Origin: Sulfuricurvum sp.
GTDB taxonomy: Bacteria; Campylobacterota; Campylobacteria; Campylobacterales; Sulfurimonadaceae
DNA: 64,000 nt
Direction of reading: 5' to 3'
Assembly (NCBI GenBank): GCA_030692765.1
Contig: JAUYUB010000016.1
Span: 40,341 to 104,340 of the forward strand
Positions 56,673 through 64,000 of the stretch are shown here, in pieces. A program made the position numbers and the translations under genes. The notes beneath the pieces are model-generated. The model had not been told where the DNA came from. It saw only the letters and a program-made list of their open reading frames with translations, and did no database searches. Every line of letters starts with the position of its first letter. Position 1 is the stretch's first letter.

Positions 56673-58300
56673 TCTTTCATTTCAGGGGAAGGTTCTCCGT
56701 AAAAGTACCCTTGAAAATGGCTTAATGAGAGTTTTTTTAGATAGCTATTAACACGGTCATTGTGGACAAACTCAGCAATCGTTTTGATCCCAAGCTGATC
56801 GGCAAAATCGATAATCGTCTTAGTGATGATCTGCGAGGTGGTATCAGTGTCGATATTACAGATGATGGAACCGTCAATTTTTATGTAATCAATGTCGAGT
56901 TTGGTGATATAGACAAAGTTAGAATATCCTGCACCAAAATCATCAATAGCGATTTCAACACCGTATTGTTTTACTTGAGCAATAAAATCACTGATGATCT
57001 CATAGTTTTCAATCCCCTCAGACTCCAAAATCTCAAAAATAATGCGATTGCTGTAGGAACAATTTTTGATCTTATTGATGATGTATGTACTGACGCTAGC
57101 GTCATTAATATCTTCGATAGAGAGATTTATGGAACACTTGAGTTGTGGATGATGGGCCATTTCTTCAATCACTTTGTCAAGCATAATGGTAGTTATGTGA
57201 TGATAGAGTCTGACTTTTTTGGAGATTTCTAGAAACTGTATTGGAGGGACTACTGTACCGTCTTTTTCGATGATACGAACCAATGCTTCGTATTTTTCTA
57301 CTTTAAGTGTTTTTGCATTGACGATGGGTTGATAAAAGGGAACCACTCTGTTTTCATCAATAGCATCTCTCAGCCGTTTGATCCATGAAAGGTTGTTTTC
57401 ATAGTCTTCTTTGATATGAAAAGACTCATCATAGTAAAGATGATTCTTACGCTTTTTTTTAGCCAATTTGAGTGCCATATCGGATTGTGCCATGACCTCA
57501 TTTTTATCTGAATGAGCGTCACTTCTTTTAGTAGAACTTGCAATACCGATAGTGACATTTAAGCCGATCTGATGATTATGTACGGAGTAGGTCTGACTGT
57601 TTAGTTCAAGAGAAAGTTTATGAATACAATCATCAATTTCTGCTGTGCTGCATGCTCTTTTAACAAGAATGACATATTCATCTACAGGGAGCTTATAGGC
57701 AGTTGCATTGTCCATGTGCTGGACATACTCAGTCAACACAGCAGCCAAAGAGATGAGCAGCTGATCCGCGATTGTATGACCGTAAAAACTGTTGACCTCT
57801 TTAAAGCTGTCAATATTGATCAAAATAATGTTGAAAGAAGTATCTATCTCATCTATATCGCTTAATAGCTTGGTTCGATTGGGAAGTTTGGTTAACACAT
57901 CGTATTTGGACTCTAAAAGCTCTTTGTTGAGTTTATGCAGTGCGGTCATATCGCGAATACTCACAAGAATAGTGTGCATATTTCCTGTATCATCGTATAA
58001 AGCTTGAACATTTTTTGAGATGTGAATGATCGAACCGTCTTTGCGTTTGAAAATCGTTTCCTGATCATTACAATGACCACATTCTTGTACTGCTAACATA
58101 CAACCGCCAAGAATACTTAAATCCCCTAAATGGTCGGTTATGGATGTTCCGTACAATTCACTAGCAGGATAGCCCAAGAGTTTACAAAATGCAGGATTGA
58201 CGTATTGAATAAGCATATTCATATCAATGGTGAACATACCATCGGGTGAATGTTCCAGGATCTCTTGTAGCTGAGTATCTTTTAGATGAAATTGATGCAT
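56669..58300 (-). CDS. PAS-GGDEF(degenerate)-EAL phosphodiesterase
   Basis: A soluble protein of about 543 residues. The PAS domain (about 10-125) has a MFTIDMNMLIQYVNPAF-like core. The GGDEF domain (about 140-290) reads LPVDEYVIL at the active loop, so it is not a cyclase and may be a GTP or regulatory site. The EAL domain (about 300-540) has YEALVRI, SINLSIED, ILESEG and IDDFGAGYSNF with DIDYIKIDGS, the residues expected of an active c-di-GMP phosphodiesterase. The ATG at 58300 is used; a GTG at 58318 is in frame. It is convergent with a cyclase gene. Confidence 0.88.
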   Translation of the reverse strand: MHQFHLKDTQLQEILEHSPDGMFTIDMNMLIQYVNPAFCKLLGYPASELYGTSITDHLGDLSILGGCMLAVQECGHCNDQETIFKRKDGSIIHISKNVQALYDDTGNMHTILVSIRDMTALHKLNKELLESKYDVLTKLPNRTKLLSDIDEIDTSFNIILINIDSFKEVNSFYGHTIADQLLISLAAVLTEYVQHMDNATAYKLPVDEYVILVKRACSTAEIDDCIHKLSLELNSQTYSVHNHQIGLNVTIGIASSTKRSDAHSDKNEVMAQSDMALKLAKKKRKNHLYYDESFHIKEDYENNLSWIKRLRDAIDENRVVPFYQPIVNAKTLKVEKYEALVRIIEKDGTVVPPIQFLEISKKVRLYHHITTIMLDKVIEEMAHHPQLKCSINLSIEDINDASVSTYIINKIKNCSYSNRIIFEILESEGIENYEIISDFIAQVKQYGVEIAIDDFGAGYSNFVYITKLDIDYIKIDGSIICNIDTDTTSQIITKTIIDFADQLGIKTIAEFVHNDRVNSYLKKLSLSHFQGYFYGEPSPEMKD

Positions 58301-58459
58301 ATAGACTAGGAACCCCACTTAAGTGCTATTATTGGGGGTATGATAAGCTTTATCTCTTTAAAATAATATTAAATTTTATAATGTAAAGGAATATTTGCGG
58401 AAATTTAATGAGATAAATTGCTGAAGTGTCCCCTAAGTTCCAAACGCTAAAATGCGTAC

Positions 58460-59185
58460 ATGCAAAAAATCATTATTAATCAAAAATATTATGGCTCAAT
58501 CGAGCTTGCCAACACTCCCGAAGCCGCTCGTGTTTTTTCAAAAGTCAAGAGCGCATTAGGCGCTGGTAAAACGATGGAAATCAGGCTTCTCTTTCCTCAG
58601 TATAAACTTAAAGCATTAGGTAATTATCAAAAAGGCGGTGCACGGCAGGAGTTGGAAGACATTGAGCTGTACCTACAGTTGGGAACACTTCTAAAATTTG
58701 ATGTCACCGATGCGCTGAAGCTCAAAAACTCCATCGAGCTGACCAATGACATCGCTCACAACCACTACAATATTTCCAAACGTCTGACGTTGATCAATAA
58801 ACCAAAAGCGACGCAAACGCAAGGACACTATTTGTTTTGGGACATCGAGAATTTCTCGAATATCGGATCGATGTTCAACGATGTGATCGAAAAGTTTGAC
58901 ATTCCCGATAACCGTATTTATGTCGTTGCCAATCCCGACTCTTTGTATCTTTTTAGGGCAGAGTGGGAAGCGGATTTGTACGATTACAAAAAGACTCTCA
59001 ACTCTTTTAATTTCACCAAATGCGATCACGGGAAAAACGTGGCGGATGATGTGCTGTTGGCAAGTTTCAAGGGGTTGTCGTTACGTAATGCCAATGTCTA
59101 TCTCATGACGTTTGACCGTGAGCTCAAAGAGCGATTCACGCAAGCTACGCATGCGAGCAATAACCTCTTTATACTGGAAAAATAA
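58460..59185 (+). CDS. NYN/PIN-like domain protein
   Basis: A 241-residue protein. The N-terminal half (about 1-115) is charged and helical with no known family. The C-terminal half looks like an NYN (PIN-fold) ribonuclease: FWDIENFSNI (D128, E130, N131), a strand RIYVVANPD, KNVADDVLLA (D196/D197) and VYLMTFDRELKERF (D219). These acidic residues match the metal-binding pattern of NYN nucleases. The spacing is consistent, but this is recognised by eye only. TATAAT at 58377-58382 may be its promoter. tex follows 18 bases later. Confidence 0.65.
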   Translation: MQKIIINQKYYGSIELANTPEAARVFSKVKSALGAGKTMEIRLLFPQYKLKALGNYQKGGARQELEDIELYLQLGTLLKFDVTDALKLKNSIELTNDIAHNHYNISKRLTLINKPKATQTQGHYLFWDIENFSNIGSMFNDVIEKFDIPDNRIYVVANPDSLYLFRAEWEADLYDYKKTLNSFNFTKCDHGKNVADDVLLASFKGLSLRNANVYLMTFDRELKERFTQATHASNNLFILEK

Positions 59186-59203
59186 ACTCGATTTAGGAAA
59201 ATC

Positions 59204-61318
59204 ATGACCCCTCTTATAACGCTACTGCATGAAAAAACAGGCATTTCCAAATCTAATATCGAGTCGATTTTAAAACTTCTCGATGAGGGATCAACGATCC
59301 CTTTTATCGCACGATACCGCAAAGAGATGACGGGAGGGGCTACGGATGAACAGTTGCGGGATTTTGAAACGGTGTATGCCTACTCTAAAAAATTGCTGGA
59401 GCGTAAAGAAGAGATTATGCGCCTTATCGCTGAGCGGGGAACATTGACTCCTGAACTCAAGTCACGTATTGAGACAGCACAAACGCTTCAAGTGCTCGAA
59501 GACATCTATCGCCCTTTCAAGGAGAAGAAAAACACTCGTGCCGCATCGGCAATCGCGGCGGGATTAGAGCCATTGGCCGATATCTTGCAAAGCGGACGAC
59601 TGGAAAATACAGAGTTCAAGCATAAAGTGCAGGAGTTTGTCAAAAATTCGCTTAAAAGTGTCGATGAGGCGATCAAAGGGGCTCAGGATATTTTGGCAGA
59701 GCGCTACAGTGATGATCCCAAAGAGCGGGAGTATTGGAGAAAACAGCTGGAGGGGTATTCCTCTTTTGAGATCAAAGCAGCCAAAGGGCTCAAAGAAGAG
59801 GGACTCTTTGCCAAACTCGCAGGCAAGTCGGAGCGAATCGGCTCCATCCCCTCGCACCGATATCTGGCCATCATGCGCGGTGTGGCAGAAAAAGAACTCA
59901 CGATTAAGATCACGCACGAGATGGAGCGTGTGGAAAATGCGATCAAACAGTATCGCATACCCAAAAATGCCGCAAGCAGTCGAGAGTTGTTGTTAGAAGG
60001 GTATATGGACGGGTTCAAACGGCTGTTATTTCCGTCACTGGAACGGGAGATACACGGCGTTATCAAAGAGCGCTCCGATATTCAGGCCATCCGTACGTTT
60101 GGTAAAAATCTCACACAGCTGTTAGGCTCACCTCCCGTGACCAAACGGGTGATATTGGGGGCGGATCCAGCGTACCGTACGGGATGCAAACTCGCGGTCG
60201 TGGATGAGAATGGAACCTATCTTACCCATAAAGTGATCTATCCGACACCACCTGTGAGTGATTATGCCGCATCGGCAAAGGTGATCAGAGAACTTGCGCA
60301 AAAATACAACATCACGGGTGTCGCTATCGGAAACGGGACGGCTTCACGAGAGACGCAGGAATTTTTTGCACAAGTAAACCGTGATGAGGGGCTAAATCTC
60401 TCGTATACGGTGGTTTCAGAAGCAGGTGCCTCGGTCTATTCGGCGTCCAAGATCGCCCAAGAAGAGTACCCCAATCTGGATGTAACGATACGCGGTGCTA
60501 TCTCCATTGCGCAGCGTCTACGTGATCCGATGGCGGCTTTGGTCAAAATCGATCCAAAATCGCTGGGAATAGGGCAGTATCAGCACGATGTTGACCAGAA
60601 ACTTTTGGAGAAAAAACTGCATGAAGTGACCGAAGATTTGGTTAACCGTATCGGAGTTGATCCTAACAGCGCATCCGTATCCCTATTGGCGTATGTTGCA
60701 GGAGTAGGGGCAAAAATTGCACGTGCTATTGTAGAACATCGTGAAAACAACGGCGTATTCAAAAGCAAAAGCGAACTTCTCAAAGTAAAAGGGTTAGGGG
60801 CAAAAGCGTATGAACAGTGCGCTGGGTTCTTTCGTATACGTGAGGGGAAAAGTATTCTGGATAACACAGGTGTTCATCCGGAGAGCTACGGTGCGGCGCA
60901 AACCCTTCTCCAAGAGTATGATCTCTCTTCCATCGCCAAACCTCAGATGCATGAGATCGCTCAAAAACTGGGAATAGGGGAAGCGACGCTCAATGACATC
61001 ATAGTAGAACTTCGAAAACCGGGATTTGATCCTAGAGAGACACTGCCTCCGATTATGTTTCGTTCAGATTTGACCGACATCAAAGAACTCAAAGAGGGTT
61101 CGATCGTCTCAGGGGTTGTCCGTAATATTGCCGATTTTGGCGCATTTGTTGATATTGGTTTAAAAAATGACGGCTTGATCCATATCTCTCAGATGTCTGC
61201 AAAGCGTATTGCCCATCCGCTGGAAGTGTTGAGTGTCAATCAGCAACTCTCTCATATTCGTGTCCTCGAAGTTGATGTGCAAAAAGGAAAAGTAGCACTT
61301 AGCTTACGTGATATTTAG
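59204..61318 (+). CDS. tex: Tex-family S1 RNA-binding transcription protein
   Basis: A 704-residue Tex protein, a nucleic-acid-binding factor linked to transcription and stress tolerance. It has the start GISKSNIESILKLLDEGSTIPFIARYRKEMTG, a YqgF-like domain with GADPAYRTGCKLAVVD, the segment YTVVSEAGASVYSASK, helix-hairpin-helix motifs in YVAGVGAKIARAIVEHR, and a C-terminal S1 domain (about 630-700, VRNIADFGAFVDIGLK). It is full length and follows the NYN-like gene by 18 bases. Confidence 0.94.
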   Translation: MTPLITLLHEKTGISKSNIESILKLLDEGSTIPFIARYRKEMTGGATDEQLRDFETVYAYSKKLLERKEEIMRLIAERGTLTPELKSRIETAQTLQVLEDIYRPFKEKKNTRAASAIAAGLEPLADILQSGRLENTEFKHKVQEFVKNSLKSVDEAIKGAQDILAERYSDDPKEREYWRKQLEGYSSFEIKAAKGLKEEGLFAKLAGKSERIGSIPSHRYLAIMRGVAEKELTIKITHEMERVENAIKQYRIPKNAASSRELLLEGYMDGFKRLLFPSLEREIHGVIKERSDIQAIRTFGKNLTQLLGSPPVTKRVILGADPAYRTGCKLAVVDENGTYLTHKVIYPTPPVSDYAASAKVIRELAQKYNITGVAIGNGTASRETQEFFAQVNRDEGLNLSYTVVSEAGASVYSASKIAQEEYPNLDVTIRGAISIAQRLRDPMAALVKIDPKSLGIGQYQHDVDQKLLEKKLHEVTEDLVNRIGVDPNSASVSLLAYVAGVGAKIARAIVEHRENNGVFKSKSELLKVKGLGAKAYEQCAGFFRIREGKSILDNTGVHPESYGAAQTLLQEYDLSSIAKPQMHEIAQKLGIGEATLNDIIVELRKPGFDPRETLPPIMFRSDLTDIKELKEGSIVSGVVRNIADFGAFVDIGLKNDGLIHISQMSAKRIAHPLEVLSVNQQLSHIRVLEVDVQKGKVALSLRDI

Positions 61319-61323
61319 AGGCT

Positions 61324-63582
61324 CTATGAGGACTTTAAATAGGAAAAAAGTAATGTTTTTAACATCGTTTTTGTTATCGGTTTAGGAATAAAATCATCCA
61401 TTCCTGCGGCTAAAAAGCGTTCTCTGTCGCCGAGCATGTTATTGGCTGTAAGAGCTATAATAGGTAAATTTCCTCTCGGCAGTTTACGAATCTCCTTCAT
61501 TGCTTCGATTCCAGACATATTAGGCATATTCTCATCCATTAAAATCAAATCGAAATGCTCCTTTGAAAACGAGTTTACCGCTTCTTGTCCATCGTTTGCC
61601 GTTGTGTAACTTAGCCCAAATACATCTAGAAAAGAGGTTATAACCATTCGATTAAGCTCCTGATCTTCTACAATAAGCACATGCCCATGCAGTTGACGAT
61701 TATCGTCTACTGTTACTTCTTTTTCGATAATGGGTGAGTTTACAGGAGGGAGCTTAAGAATGATTGTAAACTGTGAACCGTTATTGATACGGCTGTTGAC
61801 ATCGATTATTCCCTCCATTATGTCAAGGAGTTCTTTTGTAATACTCAATCCCAATCCCGTACCGCCATATTGGCGGGTTGTTGAGATATCGGCTTGCACA
61901 AAGGGTTGAAAAATCCGTTCAATCGTGGCCGCATCCATCCCGATGCCGGTATCGGTAATTTTGCATTCAAGAATACTGTCTTTATAAATGGCTTTAAAAG
62001 TTACTTTACCTTCATTGGGGGTAAATTTGAAAGCATTGGAAAGAAGATTGGTAAGGATTTGTGATATGCGCAGCCAATCTCCTTCAACTTCCTGATCCTG
62101 TGATAACTCCAATTCATACGTGAAATCAATCTTTTTAGATTGAGCTACGATGCGCATACGTTCTATTAAGGATACGAATGAAGCATATAGATTAAAGGGA
62201 TACACTTCTATAGTAACTTTTCCCTCCTTGATTTTTGTCAGGTCCAGTATGTGATTAATGATTTCAAGCAGATGTTGAGCGCTTTGTAGGATGTAGTTTG
62301 TATATTTACGTTGAGTGTCATTGGCTGATTGTGCCCCAATGAGCTCTGTAAATCCGATAATTCCATTTAGCGGAGTTCTGAGCTCATGACTCATATTGGA
62401 TAAAAAGCGATCCTTAAACTGCTCTACGGCAATGGCCTTGTCTCTGGCAGAGACAAGTTCTGTGACATCATGCTGGACTGCTATGTATTCGGTAATTTCA
62501 TCGTCTTTGTTTTTCATAGGGATGATTGTGGTATCGATATAATAGGGTTGAGCGTTTTTGGAGATGTTTTTAAGAATAATTTTGAAAATAGAACCGCTTT
62601 GAACGGTACTCCACAATTCTTGCAAAACAGTAGATGGCATATCAGGATGATAAAAAAACGAATGCTTTTGTCCTATCAATTCATCACGAGAATACCCGCT
62701 GATAGAACAAAAAGAATCATTTACATAGGTAATAAGCCCGCTCGTATTGATCTTAAAAACGATATTACTGACATTGAGTGCATTGACAAATTGATTGAGA
62801 TCATTGGCAAGATTTTGCGCATGTTTTGAACTGATTCTCTCACGCCAGTATAAAATAAGGGCAGAGAATAAGCTGAGCATAATTCCTATGATAAAGATCC
62901 ATTGCATGGTAGAATGAAAATTTTCGCTTTTTTGTAGCCGCATGTTTAAGTGGTTGATCAGATTGTCTATCAGACCATCTGTACGAGTTCCGGACAGCCG
63001 AACTTGCAAGTGATTGGTTTTGATATTGTTTGCATACAAAACACGCATATGCTCTCGAATGATCATATCCCCAAACGGGACAAATACAGGCATGATTTCA
63101 TCTAAATTGACCGTGTAATATCCATCCATGATTCGATGAAACATCCATGCTTCTTCTGCAGAGATATGTCCCAGAGACTCTTGTGTTTTGAGCCATATAA
63201 ACGAGTTATTGATGATGGCACGGCTGCTTTTAAAATCTTCAATGGTATTTGAACGGACTAGATGCGCTTCAACGATGGCTTGAGTGATATTTTTTAAATA
63301 ATCGTCCGACTGATTGGGAGGATCAATGACTTTGTATAGCCATTGTGTATCATTTAACAGTTTGTTGAGCGATACATTTATCTGATCCGTATCAATTTCT
63401 GAGAGTGAAACATTGAGTTGGAGTTGCAAATTGGCATCATCCATTTGAAGCATGTGAGCTGCATCTAATTGGGTACGAAGCCGGACAGTTTCATTTTGTG
63501 CATTGATCCAGACAATGGAAGCACCTATAATTGCAAGGATAAGAACGGTGATGAAGCCATAAGGTAAATAAGGTTTTTTCAT
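61324..63582 (-). CDS. Membrane hybrid histidine kinase linked to a cytochrome c peroxidase gene
   Basis: A 752-residue hybrid kinase. TM1 lies at about 8-27, a helical periplasmic sensor at about 30-225, and TM2 at about 228-246. One PAS domain (about 265-385) has VNDSFCSISGYSRDEL. HisKA has SNMSHELRTPLNG. The HATPase has NLLSNAFKFT, DTGIGM and GGTGLGL. REC has VLIVEDQ, MDENMPNMSG and FIPKPIT. Its start overlaps the stop of the peroxidase-like gene by 4 bases, so the two are cotranscribed and the kinase may sense the redox state handled by that enzyme. The stop lies 5 bases from the tex stop. Confidence 0.88.
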   Translation of the reverse strand: MKKPYLPYGFITVLILAIIGASIVWINAQNETVRLRTQLDAAHMLQMDDANLQLQLNVSLSEIDTDQINVSLNKLLNDTQWLYKVIDPPNQSDDYLKNITQAIVEAHLVRSNTIEDFKSSRAIINNSFIWLKTQESLGHISAEEAWMFHRIMDGYYTVNLDEIMPVFVPFGDMIIREHMRVLYANNIKTNHLQVRLSGTRTDGLIDNLINHLNMRLQKSENFHSTMQWIFIIGIMLSLFSALILYWRERISSKHAQNLANDLNQFVNALNVSNIVFKINTSGLITYVNDSFCSISGYSRDELIGQKHSFFYHPDMPSTVLQELWSTVQSGSIFKIILKNISKNAQPYYIDTTIIPMKNKDDEITEYIAVQHDVTELVSARDKAIAVEQFKDRFLSNMSHELRTPLNGIIGFTELIGAQSANDTQRKYTNYILQSAQHLLEIINHILDLTKIKEGKVTIEVYPFNLYASFVSLIERMRIVAQSKKIDFTYELELSQDQEVEGDWLRISQILTNLLSNAFKFTPNEGKVTFKAIYKDSILECKITDTGIGMDAATIERIFQPFVQADISTTRQYGGTGLGLSITKELLDIMEGIIDVNSRINNGSQFTIILKLPPVNSPIIEKEVTVDDNRQLHGHVLIVEDQELNRMVITSFLDVFGLSYTTANDGQEAVNSFSKEHFDLILMDENMPNMSGIEAMKEIRKLPRGNLPIIALTANNMLGDRERFLAAGMDDFIPKPITKTMLKTLLFSYLKSS

Positions 63583-64000
63583 CGGGAATTTTCTAAAAGG
63601 ATTTTGGGAGTCTCACCGGTCAATGTCATCAAAAATGCTTCTAAGGCATCGATTTCGTTATCAGTGAATGTGGTCCCAAGTTGATGTACTCCCATCAACA
63701 TGATAGCCTGCTTGAGAGTGGATGCTTTGCCGTCATGCATGTAGGGTGCGGTCAAGGCAACGTTACGAAGAGAGGGGACTTTAAAAACATAACGGTCACT
63801 TTCCCTATGGGTGATGGAATAACGGCCAAGCTGATTTTTATCGGATTTATAGGGGATGTATACACCGATTTTCTGGTACATATTTCCACCGATGGTGATT
63901 CCGTTGTGACATGCAATGCATCCGTAATCAAAGAAAAGATTTTTACCTTGCATCTCTTTGGAGGTTAAAGAAGAGATTTCTCGATTAAGATAGCGGTCAT
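63579..64000 (-). CDS. Di-haem cytochrome c peroxidase / MauG-family protein, C-terminal part
   Basis: The C-terminal haem domain of a CcpA/MauG-type protein, cut by the window edge. The frame stays open to position 64000, so residues before the internal Met at 63953 are coding. The visible part has LFFDYGCIACHNG (CxxCH haem c), then RYVFKVPSLRNVALTAPYMHDGKASTLKQAI, the family signature with the Met/His region, and the final FLMTLTGETP. Such enzymes reduce hydrogen peroxide in the periplasm or oxidise a partner. It is translationally coupled to the hybrid kinase gene. Confidence 0.88.
   Translation of the reverse strand, partial: DRYLNREISSLTSKEMQGKNLFFDYGCIACHNGITIGGNMYQKIGVYIPYKSDKNQLGRYSITHRESDRYVFKVPSLRNVALTAPYMHDGKASTLKQAIMLMGVHQLGTTFTDNEIDALEAFLMTLTGETPKILLENSR

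Overview
The window looks like chromosomal DNA of a chemolithotrophic Campylobacterota (the former Epsilonproteobacteria), most like the Sulfuricurvum/Sulfurimonas group. This is inferred from gene content and style, not from a database search. The signs are moderate GC, tightly packed operons with ATGA/GTGA overlaps, many multidomain sensor kinases and c-di-GMP proteins, a short RibF, an atpB away from other ATP synthase genes, MutS2, Tex and siroheme-dependent nitrogen assimilation. I saw no rRNA, tRNA, CRISPR array, prophage or transposase gene.

Layout. 1-2.4 kb: end of metX, xseB, a nitrilase-fold protein without its catalytic Cys and Lys, and an E1-like ThiF/MoeB protein. 2.4-5.2 kb (minus): lipoprotein cytochrome c, a tiny Ala-rich lipoprotein with its own promoter and terminator, and a CHASE4-like GGDEF protein. 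5.3-11.6 kb (plus): polysaccharide deacetylase, then an overlapping operon dapC-hyp-murC-hyp-mutS2. 11.6-15.3 kb: a small accessory island with palindromic repeats, a frameshifted ORF, an integron attC-like site, a foreign-looking Acg-family nitroreductase homologue, two type II toxin-antitoxin pairs, and a partial plus a full copy of one small gene. 15.3-17.7 kb (minus): SelO and a membrane protein. 17.8-31.9 kb (plus): sirtuin, a PhnD-PAS-PAS-GGDEF-EAL receptor, ligA, tlyA, ribF, atpB, a small membrane protein, thiE, gatB, a K+ channel with two RCK-like proteins, gpsA and a Dabb protein. Two inverted copies of an approximately 80-bp structured repeat flank the tlyA-ribF-atpB-thiE block.

31.9-45.9 kb: ABC-F ATPase (minus), a small membrane protein, then six consecutive signalling genes: hybrid kinase, response regulator with an unassigned output region, REC-HD-GYP, a very large hybrid kinase with HPt, a c-type-haem DUF3365-PAS sensor without a kinase domain, and a divergent hybrid kinase. 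45.9-53.6 kb: nitrate assimilation and siroheme genes. These are a NasA-type nitrate reductase without a Tat signal, a fused DmsB-DmsC-like ferredoxin/membrane-anchor protein, a siroheme nitrite (or sulfite) reductase and CobA on the minus strand, and a thioredoxin-fold-like small protein and a Met8/CysG-N protein on the plus strand. 53.6-64 kb: Tat-exported Fe/Mn superoxide dismutase homologue, Cache-PAS-GGDEF protein convergent with a PAS-GGDEF*-EAL protein, an NYN/PIN-like protein, tex, a hybrid kinase, and a di-haem cytochrome c peroxidase homologue cut by the window edge.

How it works together. The Nas genes could reduce nitrate to ammonium, with CobA and Met8 making the siroheme needed by the nitrite reductase. 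The BC-fusion suggests electrons come from the quinone pool rather than from soluble ferredoxin or NADH. The haem sensor and kinase cluster beside these genes is a plausible but unproven redox or nitrogen-oxide sensing system. Five proteins are built to make or break c-di-GMP (GGDEF, GGDEF-EAL, GGDEF, EAL, HD-GYP), so that second messenger is heavily represented.
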